A model generated the notes under the pieces. That model did no database searches, was not told where the DNA came from, and saw only the letters and a program-made list of their open reading frames with translations. From contig JACVTC010000086.1 in the NCBI GenBank assembly GCA_016946835.1, positions 452,501 to 472,500 on the forward strand: a stretch of DNA of 20,000 bases, in the 5' to 3' direction. How positions within the stretch are numbered: the first letter of the stretch is position 1; each line of letters begins with the position of its first letter. This document shows, piece after piece, positions 9,505 to 19,410 of the stretch. The position numbers were made by a program, and so were the translations under genes. The stretch is from Neocallimastix lanati (nom. inval.) (taxonomy: Eukaryota > Neocallimastigomycota > Neocallimastigomycetes > Neocallimastigales > Neocallimastigaceae).

Positions 9505-10602
9505 TCAACTATTAATATTAATATATTTATTTGGGTATTTCATATCACTAATACTGTTACTACTGCTTAATGAGTGGGTTAAATTTTTATTTTCATAAAG
9601 TATATTATTTAATGTACTGGATGGATGAAGATTAGATGGAGAATCTAATGAAGAATAGGATAGATTTTTGTAATTATTACTTTTAATGCTTATATCGAAG
9701 GTATTATTTGTTCCAGCACCTTTTACAGTAAGATTATATTCACTCGTGCCATTAATGGATGAACTGACATTAGCGCCGTATTTAAAAAGACAGGCATCAA
9801 TAGCTAAAATTAAAATAAATACGGATTTAAAGGAATGAAAAGGTATTACTGATGCCCTAGTTAAGATGATACCATTCGAATTCACCAGATTGACATAAAT
9901 ATACAACAAAGAAAGCAGAATACTAACAATATCTACAGCAATTAAAATGTTATAACTAGAGTGTTGAAAATATTTGACAAAGAAAGAAGGATTCAATGTA
10001 ACTCTCTTATTATACTTTGCTATAAAATGTAAAATATATATGGAACATACGACTTCGCTAATAGCCATGATACCGAATGCAATACCATGAAAAACTTCGA
10101 TAGTTTGATCATCCAAATAACCTTTTATCATCCGACTGCAACCAATACAAATTCTCATTACGACGAAAGGAACTGAAAGAAAATATATAATATATTTAAT
10201 TCTTTTAGATGAATCTTCCCTGGAAAGCGTTTTCATCTTAATCAAATTAAGATAGGGTATGGAATATTCAGTAATCACCCAAAATATTTCACTTAAGAGA
10301 AAAGGTACTACCTTACCATGATTTTCTCTTTGACTTTCCTGACATATATAGGCTAAGGTTATATTTTCAAATAGTGAACCTATTAAACCCGAGAGTGATG
10401 CGTAAAATAATATTTTCCAATAGGGGCCACTTCCCACATTACTAAATAATAGAAGTACCAATATGAACTGAATAATATATGAAAAGAAAAAGGTATCTTT
10501 AAATTGAATATAAATCCCATCAATCATCGTAGGAAAATCTTTACCGAAACATGTTCCTGTTATTCGTGAATTTTTTGTAAGAACTTCAAGCGGTTTTTCC
10601 AT
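9505..10602 (-). CDS. Orphan seven-transmembrane, GPCR-like protein
   Basis: This is a 365-residue integral membrane protein. Hydrophobic segments fall at about 39-55, 62-87, 99-120, 136-155, 171-195, 219-240 and 252-273, giving seven helices. The loops after helices 3 (KMKTLSREDSSKRIK) and 5 (KYNKRVTLNPSFFVK) are basic. By the positive-inside rule this puts the N-terminus outside and the C-terminus in the cytoplasm, as in G-protein-coupled receptors. A tail of about 90 residues, rich in Ser and Asn, follows helix 7 and offers many possible phosphorylation sites. No cleavable signal peptide is seen, and no STE2, STE3, rhodopsin DRY or NPxxY signature was found, so the family and ligand are unknown. 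The start is the first Met of a single open exon, preceded by AT-rich sequence; no intron is needed. A transporter-like or PQ-loop-type membrane protein remains an alternative. Confidence 0.72.
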   Translation of the reverse strand: MEKPLEVLTKNSRITGTCFGKDFPTMIDGIYIQFKDTFFFSYIIQFILVLLLFSNVGSGPYWKILFYASLSGLIGSLFENITLAYICQESQRENHGKVVPFLLSEIFWVITEYSIPYLNLIKMKTLSREDSSKRIKYIIYFLSVPFVVMRICIGCSRMIKGYLDDQTIEVFHGIAFGIMAISEVVCSIYILHFIAKYNKRVTLNPSFFVKYFQHSSYNILIAVDIVSILLSLLYIYVNLVNSNGIILTRASVIPFHSFKSVFILILAIDACLFKYGANVSSSINGTSEYNLTVKGAGTNNTFDISIKSNNYKNLSYSSLDSPSNLHPSSTLNNILYENKNLTHSLSSSNSISDMKYPNKYININS

Positions 10603-11007
10603 TTATTTATATATATAAATATTCCTTGTTATTGTTATTATTATTACTATTATTATTATTATTATTATTAAAATTTTACTATTAATAATATTGTATTTTT
10701 TAACATAAATTTTATTGAATTATAAAATTAAAAATTATAAAATATTATTATGTAATTATTTATGTTAAAACTGTTTCAAATATAAAATTATATAACTAAT
10801 TAGGAAATAATATAATATATGATTCTATTCAAAAAGTTTTCTTATCATTAAATTATTATTTCTATTTTTAATACTTTGAATACTCAAAATTTACAATGTA
10901 TTTATTAATTTTTTTTTTTTTTTCTAAAACAGTAAAAAAAAAAAAGAAAAAAAAAAGTTCAAATATTTAAACTTTTTCAATTAAATAATAATAATAATAA
11001 TAATAAT

Positions 11008-11060
<53 letters not shown>

Positions 11061-11437
11061 CATTTTCCATTATTTTCATTATTTTTATCTATATATCAAT
11101 TTAAATAACATGATTTATCATTAATGAAAATTAAATAAAAATTTCAAAAAATATTAATTTCTAATTCAATTCATTTAATAAGAATAATTATTAATATATA
11201 TATATATATAATTAAATAATAAAAAAAAAAAATGAAGATATATATATATCATTATTGTATTATATAAATTTATAAATAAATAATTATAATAATTATAATT
11301 AAATAAAGAAATTAAAATTATTACAAAAATTTTTGTATTTAAACACATAAAAATTAAGTTTAATAGTTAAGTTTAATAAATTTAATTTAAAAAATAATTG
11401 AATGAAGAATTTAACTTTTTTTGAAGAATTATCCTTT

Positions 11438-11475
<38 letters not shown>

Positions 11476-12955
11476 GACTGATTAATCTTAATCTTAAATA
11501 CTATAAATATATATATAATTTTCAATTATGGAATTAAAGATTATTTAATTTATTTAATTAAATGGTTTTAAATATATATATATAATATATATAAGTGATT
11601 ATCTTAATTTTATTATATTTTGGTGATAAATATAAAAATTTAAATTTTATTCATAAAATTTTTTTATTTTAAAATAATATTACATCATAATCCAATATTT
11701 AATTTGTATTATATATTTAAAAATATATATTAAAAATAGTATTAGCATAATCCTGTTGATGAAGAATAACTACTTGGTTTATTAATAAATAATGAAAAAA
11801 TATTATATTTGTAATCATAATAATTTATATTTTATATTTTATTATTTATAAATTATATAAATTATATAATTACAAAAAGTTAATTTTCATTTAATTAAAA
11901 ATACCTTTCTCTAAAAAAATAAAGAATTATTCCTAAATATTTAATTTAAAAGCTTTTACATGTAGTATAACCTTAATATATTTAATTTTTTATAATAAAA
12001 AAAATGATATTTTTTTTCTTTTTTTTTTTTTTTTTTTTTTTTTTTCAAATTTAAATTCGTTAAACGTTACTCAATATAATTTTATCTTAATATAACCAAT
12101 AATAAATATTTTTTTCCAATTAGAAAAACATTTAAGGAAAAAATTTTTTTTAAAAAATTTTTATAAAATATATTTAATATACTATAGTATTAAATGATAT
12201 TCACAAATGTTGGTACTGATTAAAATGATGTAAATTCACTATTTTTTAATATTATTTAGTATAAAAAAAAGAATTAAAATTTTAGTATATATAAATTTTA
12301 ATTTTCTAATTTTATTAGTACAAATTATTATCAAAAAAAAAATATTTAATTTTTTTTTCTTATTTATTTGCTATTACATAATAAAAAAATTTAAAAATCA
12401 ATTAAATTTTTATTTTATTTTACTTATTTAAAGTGTATTATTATTGTTGGCTTAATTATAGTAATTTATATTTCTTTAAATTCAAAGCATTAATAATAAA
12501 TGAAGTATATAGTGATATAATAAAAATGAAAGAATAATTTATTTATATTTACTATTTATTATTTATTTTTATGTTATCATTATTTATTATTAATGTTATT
12601 AGTATTTATTACTATTATTTTTTATTAGTAGTATATATTACTATTATTATTTTATTATTATAATTTAATTTTTATCATTTCTATTATTTTCATTCACAAA
12701 ATTAAAAAAATAATTAAATTATTATTATTAAAATATATTTTTAATTATTATTTTATAAACTATAAAAATCTTATAATACAAAAAAACTTATATTCTAATT
12801 TCAAATAATTAGAGTAAAACTAAGATAATAGTATTGAAATTTAATGAGTTGAATTAAAAAAAAAAGTTTAAATAATATCACTATTTTATTTAATTATCTA
12901 TTAATATTAATATAGTGATTTACCTTTTTTTTTTATTCATTTCAATAATTTTAAA

Positions 12956-12986
<31 letters not shown>
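10603..12986. other. AT desert between the 7TM gene and the 37-bp minisatellite
   Basis: About 2.4 kb with no supported gene on either strand. It holds an ATT microsatellite just upstream of the 7TM start codon, an AAT array at 10984-11059, a 29-base A run at 11445-11473, a 27-base T run at 12019-12045 and a 29-base T run at 12958-12986. The first few hundred bases should contain the 7TM promoter, but no element can be singled out. Confidence 0.55.
10984..11059. repeat. (AAT)n microsatellite
   Basis: About 25 AAT units, interrupted once by an ATTAT variant near 11008. It is intergenic. Confidence 0.9.
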
Positions 12987-12988
<2 letters not shown>

Positions 12989-13205
12989 TTTATTTTATTT
13001 CATATTATACTTTAAAATCCTTTTTATTTTATCTATTTCATATAATAATTTTAATTTTTTTTTCTTTTCTATTTCATATTATAATTTTGAATCTTTTTTT
13101 CTTTTCTATTTCATATAATAATTTTGAATCTTTTCTTCTTTTCTATTTCATATTATAATTTTAAATCTTTTTTTCTTTTCTATTTCATATTATAATTATA
13201 AAGCC
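12987..13205. repeat. 37-bp minisatellite, five to six copies
   Basis: The anchor CTATTTCATAT recurs near 13033, 13069, 13106, 13143 and 13180 (period 36-37), with a degenerate earlier copy near 13000. Each unit continues TATAATTTTGAATC and then a TTTTTTTCTTTT pyrimidine stretch. A short open frame across it is repeat-derived. Confidence 0.87.
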
Positions 13206-13538
13206 TTGTTTTTTTTATTTAATATTATATAATTTTAAACTAATATTTTATTAAAAAAAAATATATCAACATTTATAAAGTATACCACAATTATTTTTAT
13301 TTATTAGGTATATTTATTAAAAAAATATATATTTTTTCTATTTCATTATATTTATTATATATAAAGTTTCAAAAAAAAAAAAAAAAAAGATAAATAAATT
13401 GTTTTTCTTATCTAATAGATATCAAATATTAATAAATATCATTTTTAAAAAAAAAAGTAAGTTTTGCTATATATAAATATTATATTATTTTGGTATTATT
13501 TTGGTATAAAATAAATTAAATATATATATATATATTTT
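13206..13538. other. AT-rich 3' flank of the esterase gene
   Basis: No gene. It contains A-runs including 18 bases at 13371-13388 and TA repeats. It is the likely 3' untranslated and termination region of the minus-strand esterase. Confidence 0.5.
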
Positions 13539-14656
13539 TTACATTTCAATAATATTCATGAATAGTTTTTGTTTTTCTTTATCATCATTTCTGGCACCCA
13601 TAATAAGAGTAGAATGTTCGAAACCATTACCTTGATTGAAAATGTAGTTAATAGCTGTCTTTGGACAAACACGACGAATTTGAGTGATTAAACCGTTAGC
13701 AGACTTCTCTGGAACGAGTTTATCATTATCAGCATAGAAGAAATTGACCTTTGGAACACCAAGACCAGCAAGAGATTTTTCCTTAATTCTTTTTAAAATA
13801 TCGGTTGGACCAATATCTTTTGATCTGAAGATCTTGGAAATAAGCTTTTCAGCAATTCCGTGATCAACTTCTTCAGATTGAGTGAAGAAGTTGGTGATAG
13901 AATCATAGTCATCAAAATCAAATGGACCATTGAATAAAACTAATTTACTAAGGTTTGGTAATGGATCTAAATCTTCATCTTGATTTTCCATTTTTAAAGT
14001 AGATTTAATGAGAGTTAAGGCGGCTAAGTGAGCACCAGCAGAGTGACCAGAAAGTATAATTTTAGTCTTATCACCACCATATTTTTCAATATTATTATAA
14101 GTCCATTCAATAGCTTTGTAGACATCATCGACCATATCTTCAATGGAACCAAATGGGAATAGGACATAGTTTGGAAGAACACCAATATATCCTTCATCAA
14201 CAAGAAGAGTACCGATTTTAGAGTACTTTATTTTATCTCCAATAATCCAAGCTCCACCATGAACGAAAATAACGACTGGTTTAAGATTTCTTGTATCACT
14301 TTCATCATAGTAGACATCTAATCGACTAGTAAATGAACCTCCATAATCAATATTTAATCTAAAATACATAATTACATTATATGTAAATTATTATTATATT
14401 TTATAAATATTTATTATTATTATTATTATTATTATTAAGCAATCTATTTTTTTTAATATTTATATAGTTAATAAAAAATATATATATAAAAAAATATATT
14501 TTAATTAAAAATAAAATTTAATTACTCCTTGTCATCATCAGCAAAATAGTTTACAATATTATCCTTAAGAGCCTTTAATCTTGTGAGAAGACCAGCGTTA
14601 ACATTTAAGGCACAAAGTAAAATTATTAAAAATGTAGTAAAATTACTGATTTTCAT
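13539..14656 (-). CDS. Secreted alpha/beta-hydrolase esterase, two exons
   Basis: This is a carboxylester hydrolase of the alpha/beta-hydrolase fold-3 (HSL/Aes) type, with local resemblance to isoprenylcysteine-methylesterase-like enzymes (GGAWIIG, FPxGSIxDMV, YGGD, SAGAH). Exon 1 is 14526-14656 and exon 2 is 13539-14358, joined by a 167-bp phase-2 intron (GTAATT...TTTTAG). The split codon GA|A reads Glu, giving 316 residues. Exon 1 encodes MKISNFTTFLIILLCALNVNA, a signal peptide probably cut after NVNA, then a short linker ending ADDDK. In the spliced protein the oxyanion-hole HGGAW is near 77-81, the nucleophile is in GHSAG (Ser near 150), the acid in YADNDKLVP (Asp near 256) and the base in EHST (His near 292), so the triad is complete. 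There is no dockerin or carbohydrate-binding module, so it is probably soluble. An unspliced start at 14369 would give a 276-residue protein without the signal peptide, but that Met lies within the predicted intron. The substrate is not shown by sequence. Confidence 0.85.
14359..14525 (-). other. Intron of the esterase gene
   Basis: A 167-bp AT-only-like stretch starts with GTAATT and ends with TATTTTAG on the minus strand. It carries in-frame stops and an AAT array. Both flanking exons are in phase 2, and joining them restores an uninterrupted reading frame across a Glu codon. Confidence 0.82.
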
Positions 14657-15593
14657 TTTCTTATTTTATTAAACTATATATCTTATTAATGGTATATTTT
14701 TATTAATGGTATATATTTATTTAATTTTTTTTTTTTTTTTTTTATTTTTGGAATAAATATTTGTTTAATTATTAAATTACAATGAATATTACAAAAAAAA
14801 AAGTTGAATATATTTCCTTCTTTTTATATACTTTTTTTCATATATATATATAAATATAAAATATAGAATAAGAGTTTAAAAATGTATTTGTATATTTAAT
14901 AATAAACCTGTTTTTTTTTTTTTTTTTAATTGACATAATAAAAATTATTAATTAATTAATTATTATAAATTTATAATTATTAAAAATTTTAATAAATTAT
15001 GGATTAAATTAAAAAAAACAAAACGATCAATTTAACATTTTAAGTAGTACAAGTTCAAAAGAATGTTAAGCAAATTAAATTAAATTTAATTTAATTTACG
15101 TTAAATTATAATAAAAATTTTTTTTTTTTTTTTTTTTTTTTTTCCTAAATCTTTTCTTTTATTTCTTTTTTTTTCTTTCTTTTTTTTTTTTTTTTTTTTA
15201 TTACATAGAATAAAATGTAAAATATTATCATATAAATTATAAAAAATATATAATATAAAGTTTTTCAAAAAAAATTTTTTTTAAAAAAAAAAGTAAATTA
15301 TAAATAAAATAAAATTATAAATAAAAAATAAATTATAATTATTATAATGTAATAATTTTTTTATATATTATAAAGTTTTCTTTATTAAAGTAAATTAATT
15401 GATTATAACTAATAATAATAATTAAATAATAATTTGTAATATATTTTTTATTATTTTATAGGTTAATTCACCAGAAATTCTTGAATCATTCTTAATAATA
15501 TAATAACTAAAAAAAAAAAAATATATATATATATAAATTAAATAATTAACTATACTAATAATTACTAAATAATTATATATATATTATTAAATT

Positions 15594-15780
15594 ATAATTC
15601 TTTATACAATAATAATATATATTATTATTTTTATATCTTATTATTAGAAAATAATTCTTTATAAAATAATAATATATATTATTATTTTTATATTTTATTA
15701 CTAGAATATAATTCTTTATTTAGAATAATAATAAATATTATAAATATATTATTATTATAATAAAATATTTATATTATTAT
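15594..15780. repeat. 57-bp tandem repeat with AATAATATATATTATT palindromes
   Basis: ATAATTCTTTAT recurs at 15594, 15651 and 15708, exactly 57 bases apart. Each of the first two units contains the palindrome AATAATATATATTATT. The third unit decays into related AT sequence. Confidence 0.8.
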
Positions 15781-16135
15781 TAATAAATTTTTAATCATAT
15801 ATATGAAATTTTATTATTATTATTATTAATATTATTATTATTATTATTATTAATATTATTATTATTATTATTATTATTCACTTTTGATACTATTAATTAT
15901 TATATATTATTAATTATATATTATCACTTTATTTTTCAATATTCATTCCTAAGATGTAAATTATATCCTAGAGTATGAAATGTAACATAATGATTTTTCT
16001 ATAAGCCTCAATATTAGACATAATTTAATATTTTATATATCTACTATTCTTTCTAATCATAATAAATTATATAGATTTAAACTTTCATTTAACGTTCTGT
16101 TTTGAGGCTTTTATTATTTATTCGGTGAATAAAAT

Positions 16136-16137
<2 letters not shown>

Positions 16138-16178
<41 letters not shown>

Positions 16179-16318
16179 TACATCCTTAAAGTAATATTTA
16201 TATAAAATTTTTTCAATTTTAATTATTTTTAAGTTCTTTTTATTATTAAATGATTTAAAAAAAAAAAAAAAAATTAATTATTTTATTTAAAAAATATTAT
16301 TATTATTTTTTATATATT

Positions 16319-16375
<57 letters not shown>

Positions 16376-16448
16376 GTAAAATTTTCAAATAATATGCAAT
16401 TTTATTTTATAACAATTAGTTTATAATAAATAATAATATTAAAAGTAT

Positions 16449-16486
<38 letters not shown>
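16138..16486. repeat. Cluster of three giant T homopolymers (39, 48 and 37 bases)
   Basis: Uninterrupted T runs lie at 16138-16176, 16323-16370 and 16450-16486, so about 124 of 349 bases are in three homopolymers. The 48-base run is the longest in the window. Confidence 0.92.
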
Positions 16487-16490
<4 letters not shown>

Positions 16491-16550
16491 AAATATAGTT
16501 ATTTTTTCTTCTTATTTCTTAAAAAAAAAAAAAAAAAAAAAATATTTACA

Positions 16551-16781
16551 ATGAAAATAAAATTATTTAATTTTATTTGTAAGAAATTTTATGTTGCCCT
16601 ACAGATAGGTATTATTTTTTTTTCTATTTATTTTACTTTATTATCCTTAATTTCTATTTCAGTATGTACTGTAGTAGAATTAAGATTAAAAATAATTCAT
16701 ATTCTTTATATAAATAAAAAAAAATTTCTTTTTTTCATTACTAAAATAATTAATACAAACGTTCTTTTTAACGCATTTTAG
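16551..16781 (+). CDS. Doubtful small hydrophobic ORF
   Basis: A possible 76-residue protein, not recognised. It has a basic start (MKIKLFNFICKKF) followed by a hydrophobic stretch at about residues 17-40 that resembles a signal peptide or anchor. An A-rich stretch and ACAATG precede it. Alternatively it could be a first exon: GTAAGA near residue 10 and TTTCTATTTCAG near residue 37 form a phase-compatible donor and acceptor. The remainder is AT-biased and ends in Lys/Phe-rich residues, as expected of chance frames here. It lies just left of the LINE remnant and on the opposite strand. Confidence 0.2.
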   Translation: MKIKLFNFICKKFYVALQIGIIFFSIYFTLLSLISISVCTVVELRLKIIHILYINKKKFLFFITKIINTNVLFNAF

Positions 16782-16858
16782 ATATCAATAACAAAAATAA
16801 TTTATATATATATATAATAATATTATATTTAATAAACATAAAAAATTATTAAAATTTA

Positions 16859-17007
16859 TTTTTCTTATAAGCTTTAACCTTGTTTGATTTTCCTGTCATA
16901 TCTCTATTCCAGTAAAAGTTTATAAATTGTTTTTTTTTTTTTTTTTTTTTTTTTTTTGATGGAAATTTATTTAATTTATCTGCTAAAATATTTACTTTCA
17001 ATATCCT
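16859..17007 (-). repeat. Copy A of a duplicated LINE 3' module
   Basis: This segment repeats 17270-17397: TAAGCTTTAACCTTG, TGATTTTCCTGTCATAT, CTCTATTCCAGTAAAAGTTT, a T run, and GATGGAAATTTAT. On the minus strand it encodes DKLNKFPSKK...INFYWNRDM.GKSNKVKAYKK. It lies beyond the Cys-rich region of the LINE and differs from copy B mainly in T-run length (28 against about 12). Confidence 0.8.
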
Positions 17008-17269
17008 TAAAAAAATGTTTCTTTCGAAATTCATGGAAAAGAGAGTATTTAGAAAGCCAATGTTCCAATCGAGGATTACTATTTCTTTCTATAACACCAA
17101 AGAACACCGTTCTGGACAGTCGTCTTCAATCATATTGACGGCTTTGGCAACATGAGCATCGCATTTATATCTACATCTGGCACGATGTACCTACCGGAAG
17201 CCAATGCTATATTCAGGATACTTTAAAGTTGAGCTTGAGGTAGTCTTTAGTTTTTTCAAATTCATTTTT

Positions 17270-17397
17270 CTTTTAAGCCTTAACCTTGATTGATTTTCCT
17301 ACCATATTTCTATTCCAGTAAAGTTTATAATTGATTTTTTTTTTTTTGATGGAAATTTATCTAATTTGTCCACTAAAATTTTTTACTTTTTTTGTCC
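17270..17397 (-). repeat. Copy B of a duplicated LINE 3' module
   Basis: Direct repeat of copy A, about 390-406 bases away, with the offset changing by the T-run length difference. It precedes the Cys-rich region in LINE orientation, so the same coding segment occurs on both sides of that region. Confidence 0.8.
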
Positions 17398-18655
17398 TAT
17401 GCATGACATCTAAAAACGTGATATATCTCTAAGTAAGACAGAGATTATACAATTCCATTTTTTTTTTTAAAACACTTTACCTGAGTAATCGCACATCAAG
17501 CCGAAAGAAAAGGAATGTTAAGTTAGTTAGAAATACAATAAAGGGATGTAAAGCTATTCTCATTAGAAAAATCCTTCAATCCAGTAAAGTTCTGTATTAA
17601 GTAGTGTCAATGTACTTCTTGTTCTTTCTTTGTTTGATCCAAGTAGAGTTACATAATACGAAACTTGCTCAACTATTAGAACAGAAAATAACATTCATTT
17701 ATAAAGGATAAGAATATGAGGATTCTTAAGAAATTCTTTTATTGGAAAAAAGTGCTTTTCAAACTTTTTATTATTCATTTTCTGTATGATAGATTTCAAT
17801 TCTAAATCGTTGGAAAACGGTACACCTAGGTAGGTATAGCAATTCGTTTTAGGTAACTCATGTCTTGAAAGATAAAAGGTACGGTCATTATTATTAAGAA
17901 ATTCGGTAACTTCCCTCTCGTACTACTAAACTTGCACATTTATTGATACCAAATTACATTTTATTATTTCTAGCCCTTCTACTGGCTTATTTTAACAATT
18001 TCTTAAGCTGAGATCTTGTTGGAGCACATAACACAAATTGTCATCTGAAAAGAGACCTCCATAGCAATCATTTATCACCAATAGAGATTCCATATTTATC
18101 ACATTTATTAAAAATATCATTAATGAACAAGTTAAATAAAATCGGTGAGAGGGAACAACCTTGACGTATACCTTTCATAATACTAAATGATTCTGATAAT
18201 TGTCCATCAATCTTTACACAAGCCTTGGAAGATAAGTATATAAGTTTTCAATAAATTTATAGCACTTACCTCTAATACCTATGTGATGAATTTTCATTAA
18301 TACAAAATATATGGAAAAAGAGTCATACACCTTTTTTAAGGTCCAAAAAAGCAAGGTTTAGTATCTTTATTTTTAAAATTTTTCTCTCTGACATATAAAT
18401 CTTAATGAGGTGTAAAGACTTATACATTTTTTTCTCGATTACGAAATCCATATTGTTCTAGTCTAATACATCCTTGATCAATTCCGTATTTAAAGATTCT
18501 ATTAGCGATGATTTTTGCCACAATTTTTAATCTATTATTGATAAGAGAGATACCAAGATAGCTATTACAATCTGTTGGATCGTTCTTTTTATGAAAAGAT
18601 ACTATTAATGGGTTATTCCATGATTCATGCAACGAAACTCTTAATGCAAGAATCT

Positions 18656-19090
18656 ATAATTATTTTTTAACAAAATAATTATATTTTCTTAGTTAAGCTA
18701 TCATAATTGTAACTTTATTTAATTATATTATATTTATTCATTTAAATATTATTAATAATTTATTTAATTTAATTTTATATATTCATTAATTTAATATAAC
18801 AAAAATAATTAATTATTATTTATACATTTATAAATAATAATAATTTATTTAATCATACATTTAATTATAAAATTTATTAGTCTTAGTTTATACATTTAAT
18901 TAAATCGTAAACAAAAACATTATTATTTATTCTAATATGTTTTCTCATATGTATTTTAATATGTATTTTAATATGTATTCTGTATTTTATAATGTATTAT
19001 GCATTTTGTTTATTACATAATTTTAATATTATTAATGAATTATTTTTATTAATGAAAAGTTCAAAAAAAAAAGAACTAAAAGGATAAATT
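18656..19090. other. AT-rich region beyond the LINE truncation point
   Basis: No gene and no LINE similarity above about 18655. It includes a short run of TATGTATTTTAA-like units near 18940-18985. Confidence 0.5.
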
Positions 19091-19410
19091 TTTATTTTAT
19101 GATCGAAATATCTTTATTTTATTCATTTATCTTCGATCATTAGATTAGATTAGCAATTCAGTAAATTAAGGGTTTTTTCCAATCACTTTTTTGAAGTAAT
19201 TGATTTCACTTAATTAATACGATGATCGATATGGACAGAATATCGACAGAAAGCTTATCTGGGTTTTTCTGTTTAATCTTTTCCAAGATAAGAGATTTGT
19301 TAAGATTAGAAAACATATTTTATATTTAACCTTATTTTTGAAAAAAAAAAAAAAAAAAAGTATAAATAAGGCTCTTGAGTTCTCTTTGAGAAAACAAGAG
19401 TAATTACTAT
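19091..19410. other. Hairpin-rich segment with TATA-like box, possible solo LTR or promoter
   Basis: Exact inverted repeats of mixed composition cluster here: ATGATCGAA (19099) with TTCGATCAT (19132); TCGATAT (19226) with ATATCGA (19240) around a 7-base loop; CTTATCT (19254) with AGATAAG (19286); TAATCTT (19274) with AAGATTA (19302). A two-part stem follows, with CTCTTG (19372) pairing CAAGAG (19395) and inner TTCTC (19380) pairing GAGAA (19388). A 19-base A run and TATAAATAAGG at 19361 come directly before the last hairpin, as in a promoter or LTR U3/R junction. No LTR ends, primer-binding site or coding partner was found. Confidence 0.4.

Larger units (their letters stand above)
14657..16550. 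other. AT desert with homopolymers and a palindromic repeat
   Basis: No supported gene in 1.9 kb. Contents are the esterase 5' flank with T runs near 14725 and 14911, T runs at 15118-15143 and 15180-15199, the 57-bp repeat at 15594-15780, a TTA array at about 15810-15880, a mixed-composition patch at 15940-16130 with a small inverted repeat, and three giant T runs before a 22-base A run at 16521-16542. Confidence 0.55.
16849..18655 (-). mobile_element. Degenerate 5'-truncated LINE (non-LTR retrotransposon) ORF2 remnant
   Basis: Read on the minus strand, the order is that of a LINE reverse transcriptase. HKKNDPTDCNSYLGISLIN with KIIANRI and EQYGFR lies at 18420-18632. FLDLKK is near 18340-18357. 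GIRQGCSLSPILFNLF is at about 18128-18173. The catalytic box reads LFSDD at 18040-18054 (usually FADD), YTYLGVPF is near 17815, and GSNKERTRSTLTLLNT is near 17610-17655. The C-terminal Cys/His-rich region includes VNMIEDDCPERC near 17100-17145. Several frame changes, including one at an A run near 18336, and stop codons break it. The endonuclease and the 5' part are absent, consistent with the usual 5' truncation. No clear poly(A) tail or target-site duplication was found. Confidence 0.85.

Noticed and set aside
11740-11800. TGATGA box suggesting a C/D snoRNA
   Set aside because: No CTGA D box at a suitable distance and no terminal stem; the motif alone is too short.
12915-13118. 67-residue Phe-rich open frame
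   Set aside because: It is derived from a 29-base T run and the 37-bp minisatellite.
15450-15504. Possible terminal exon after TTTTATAG encoding VNSPEILESFLII
   Set aside because: Only about a dozen codons, with no compatible upstream exon found on the plus strand; in this composition such a match can arise by chance.
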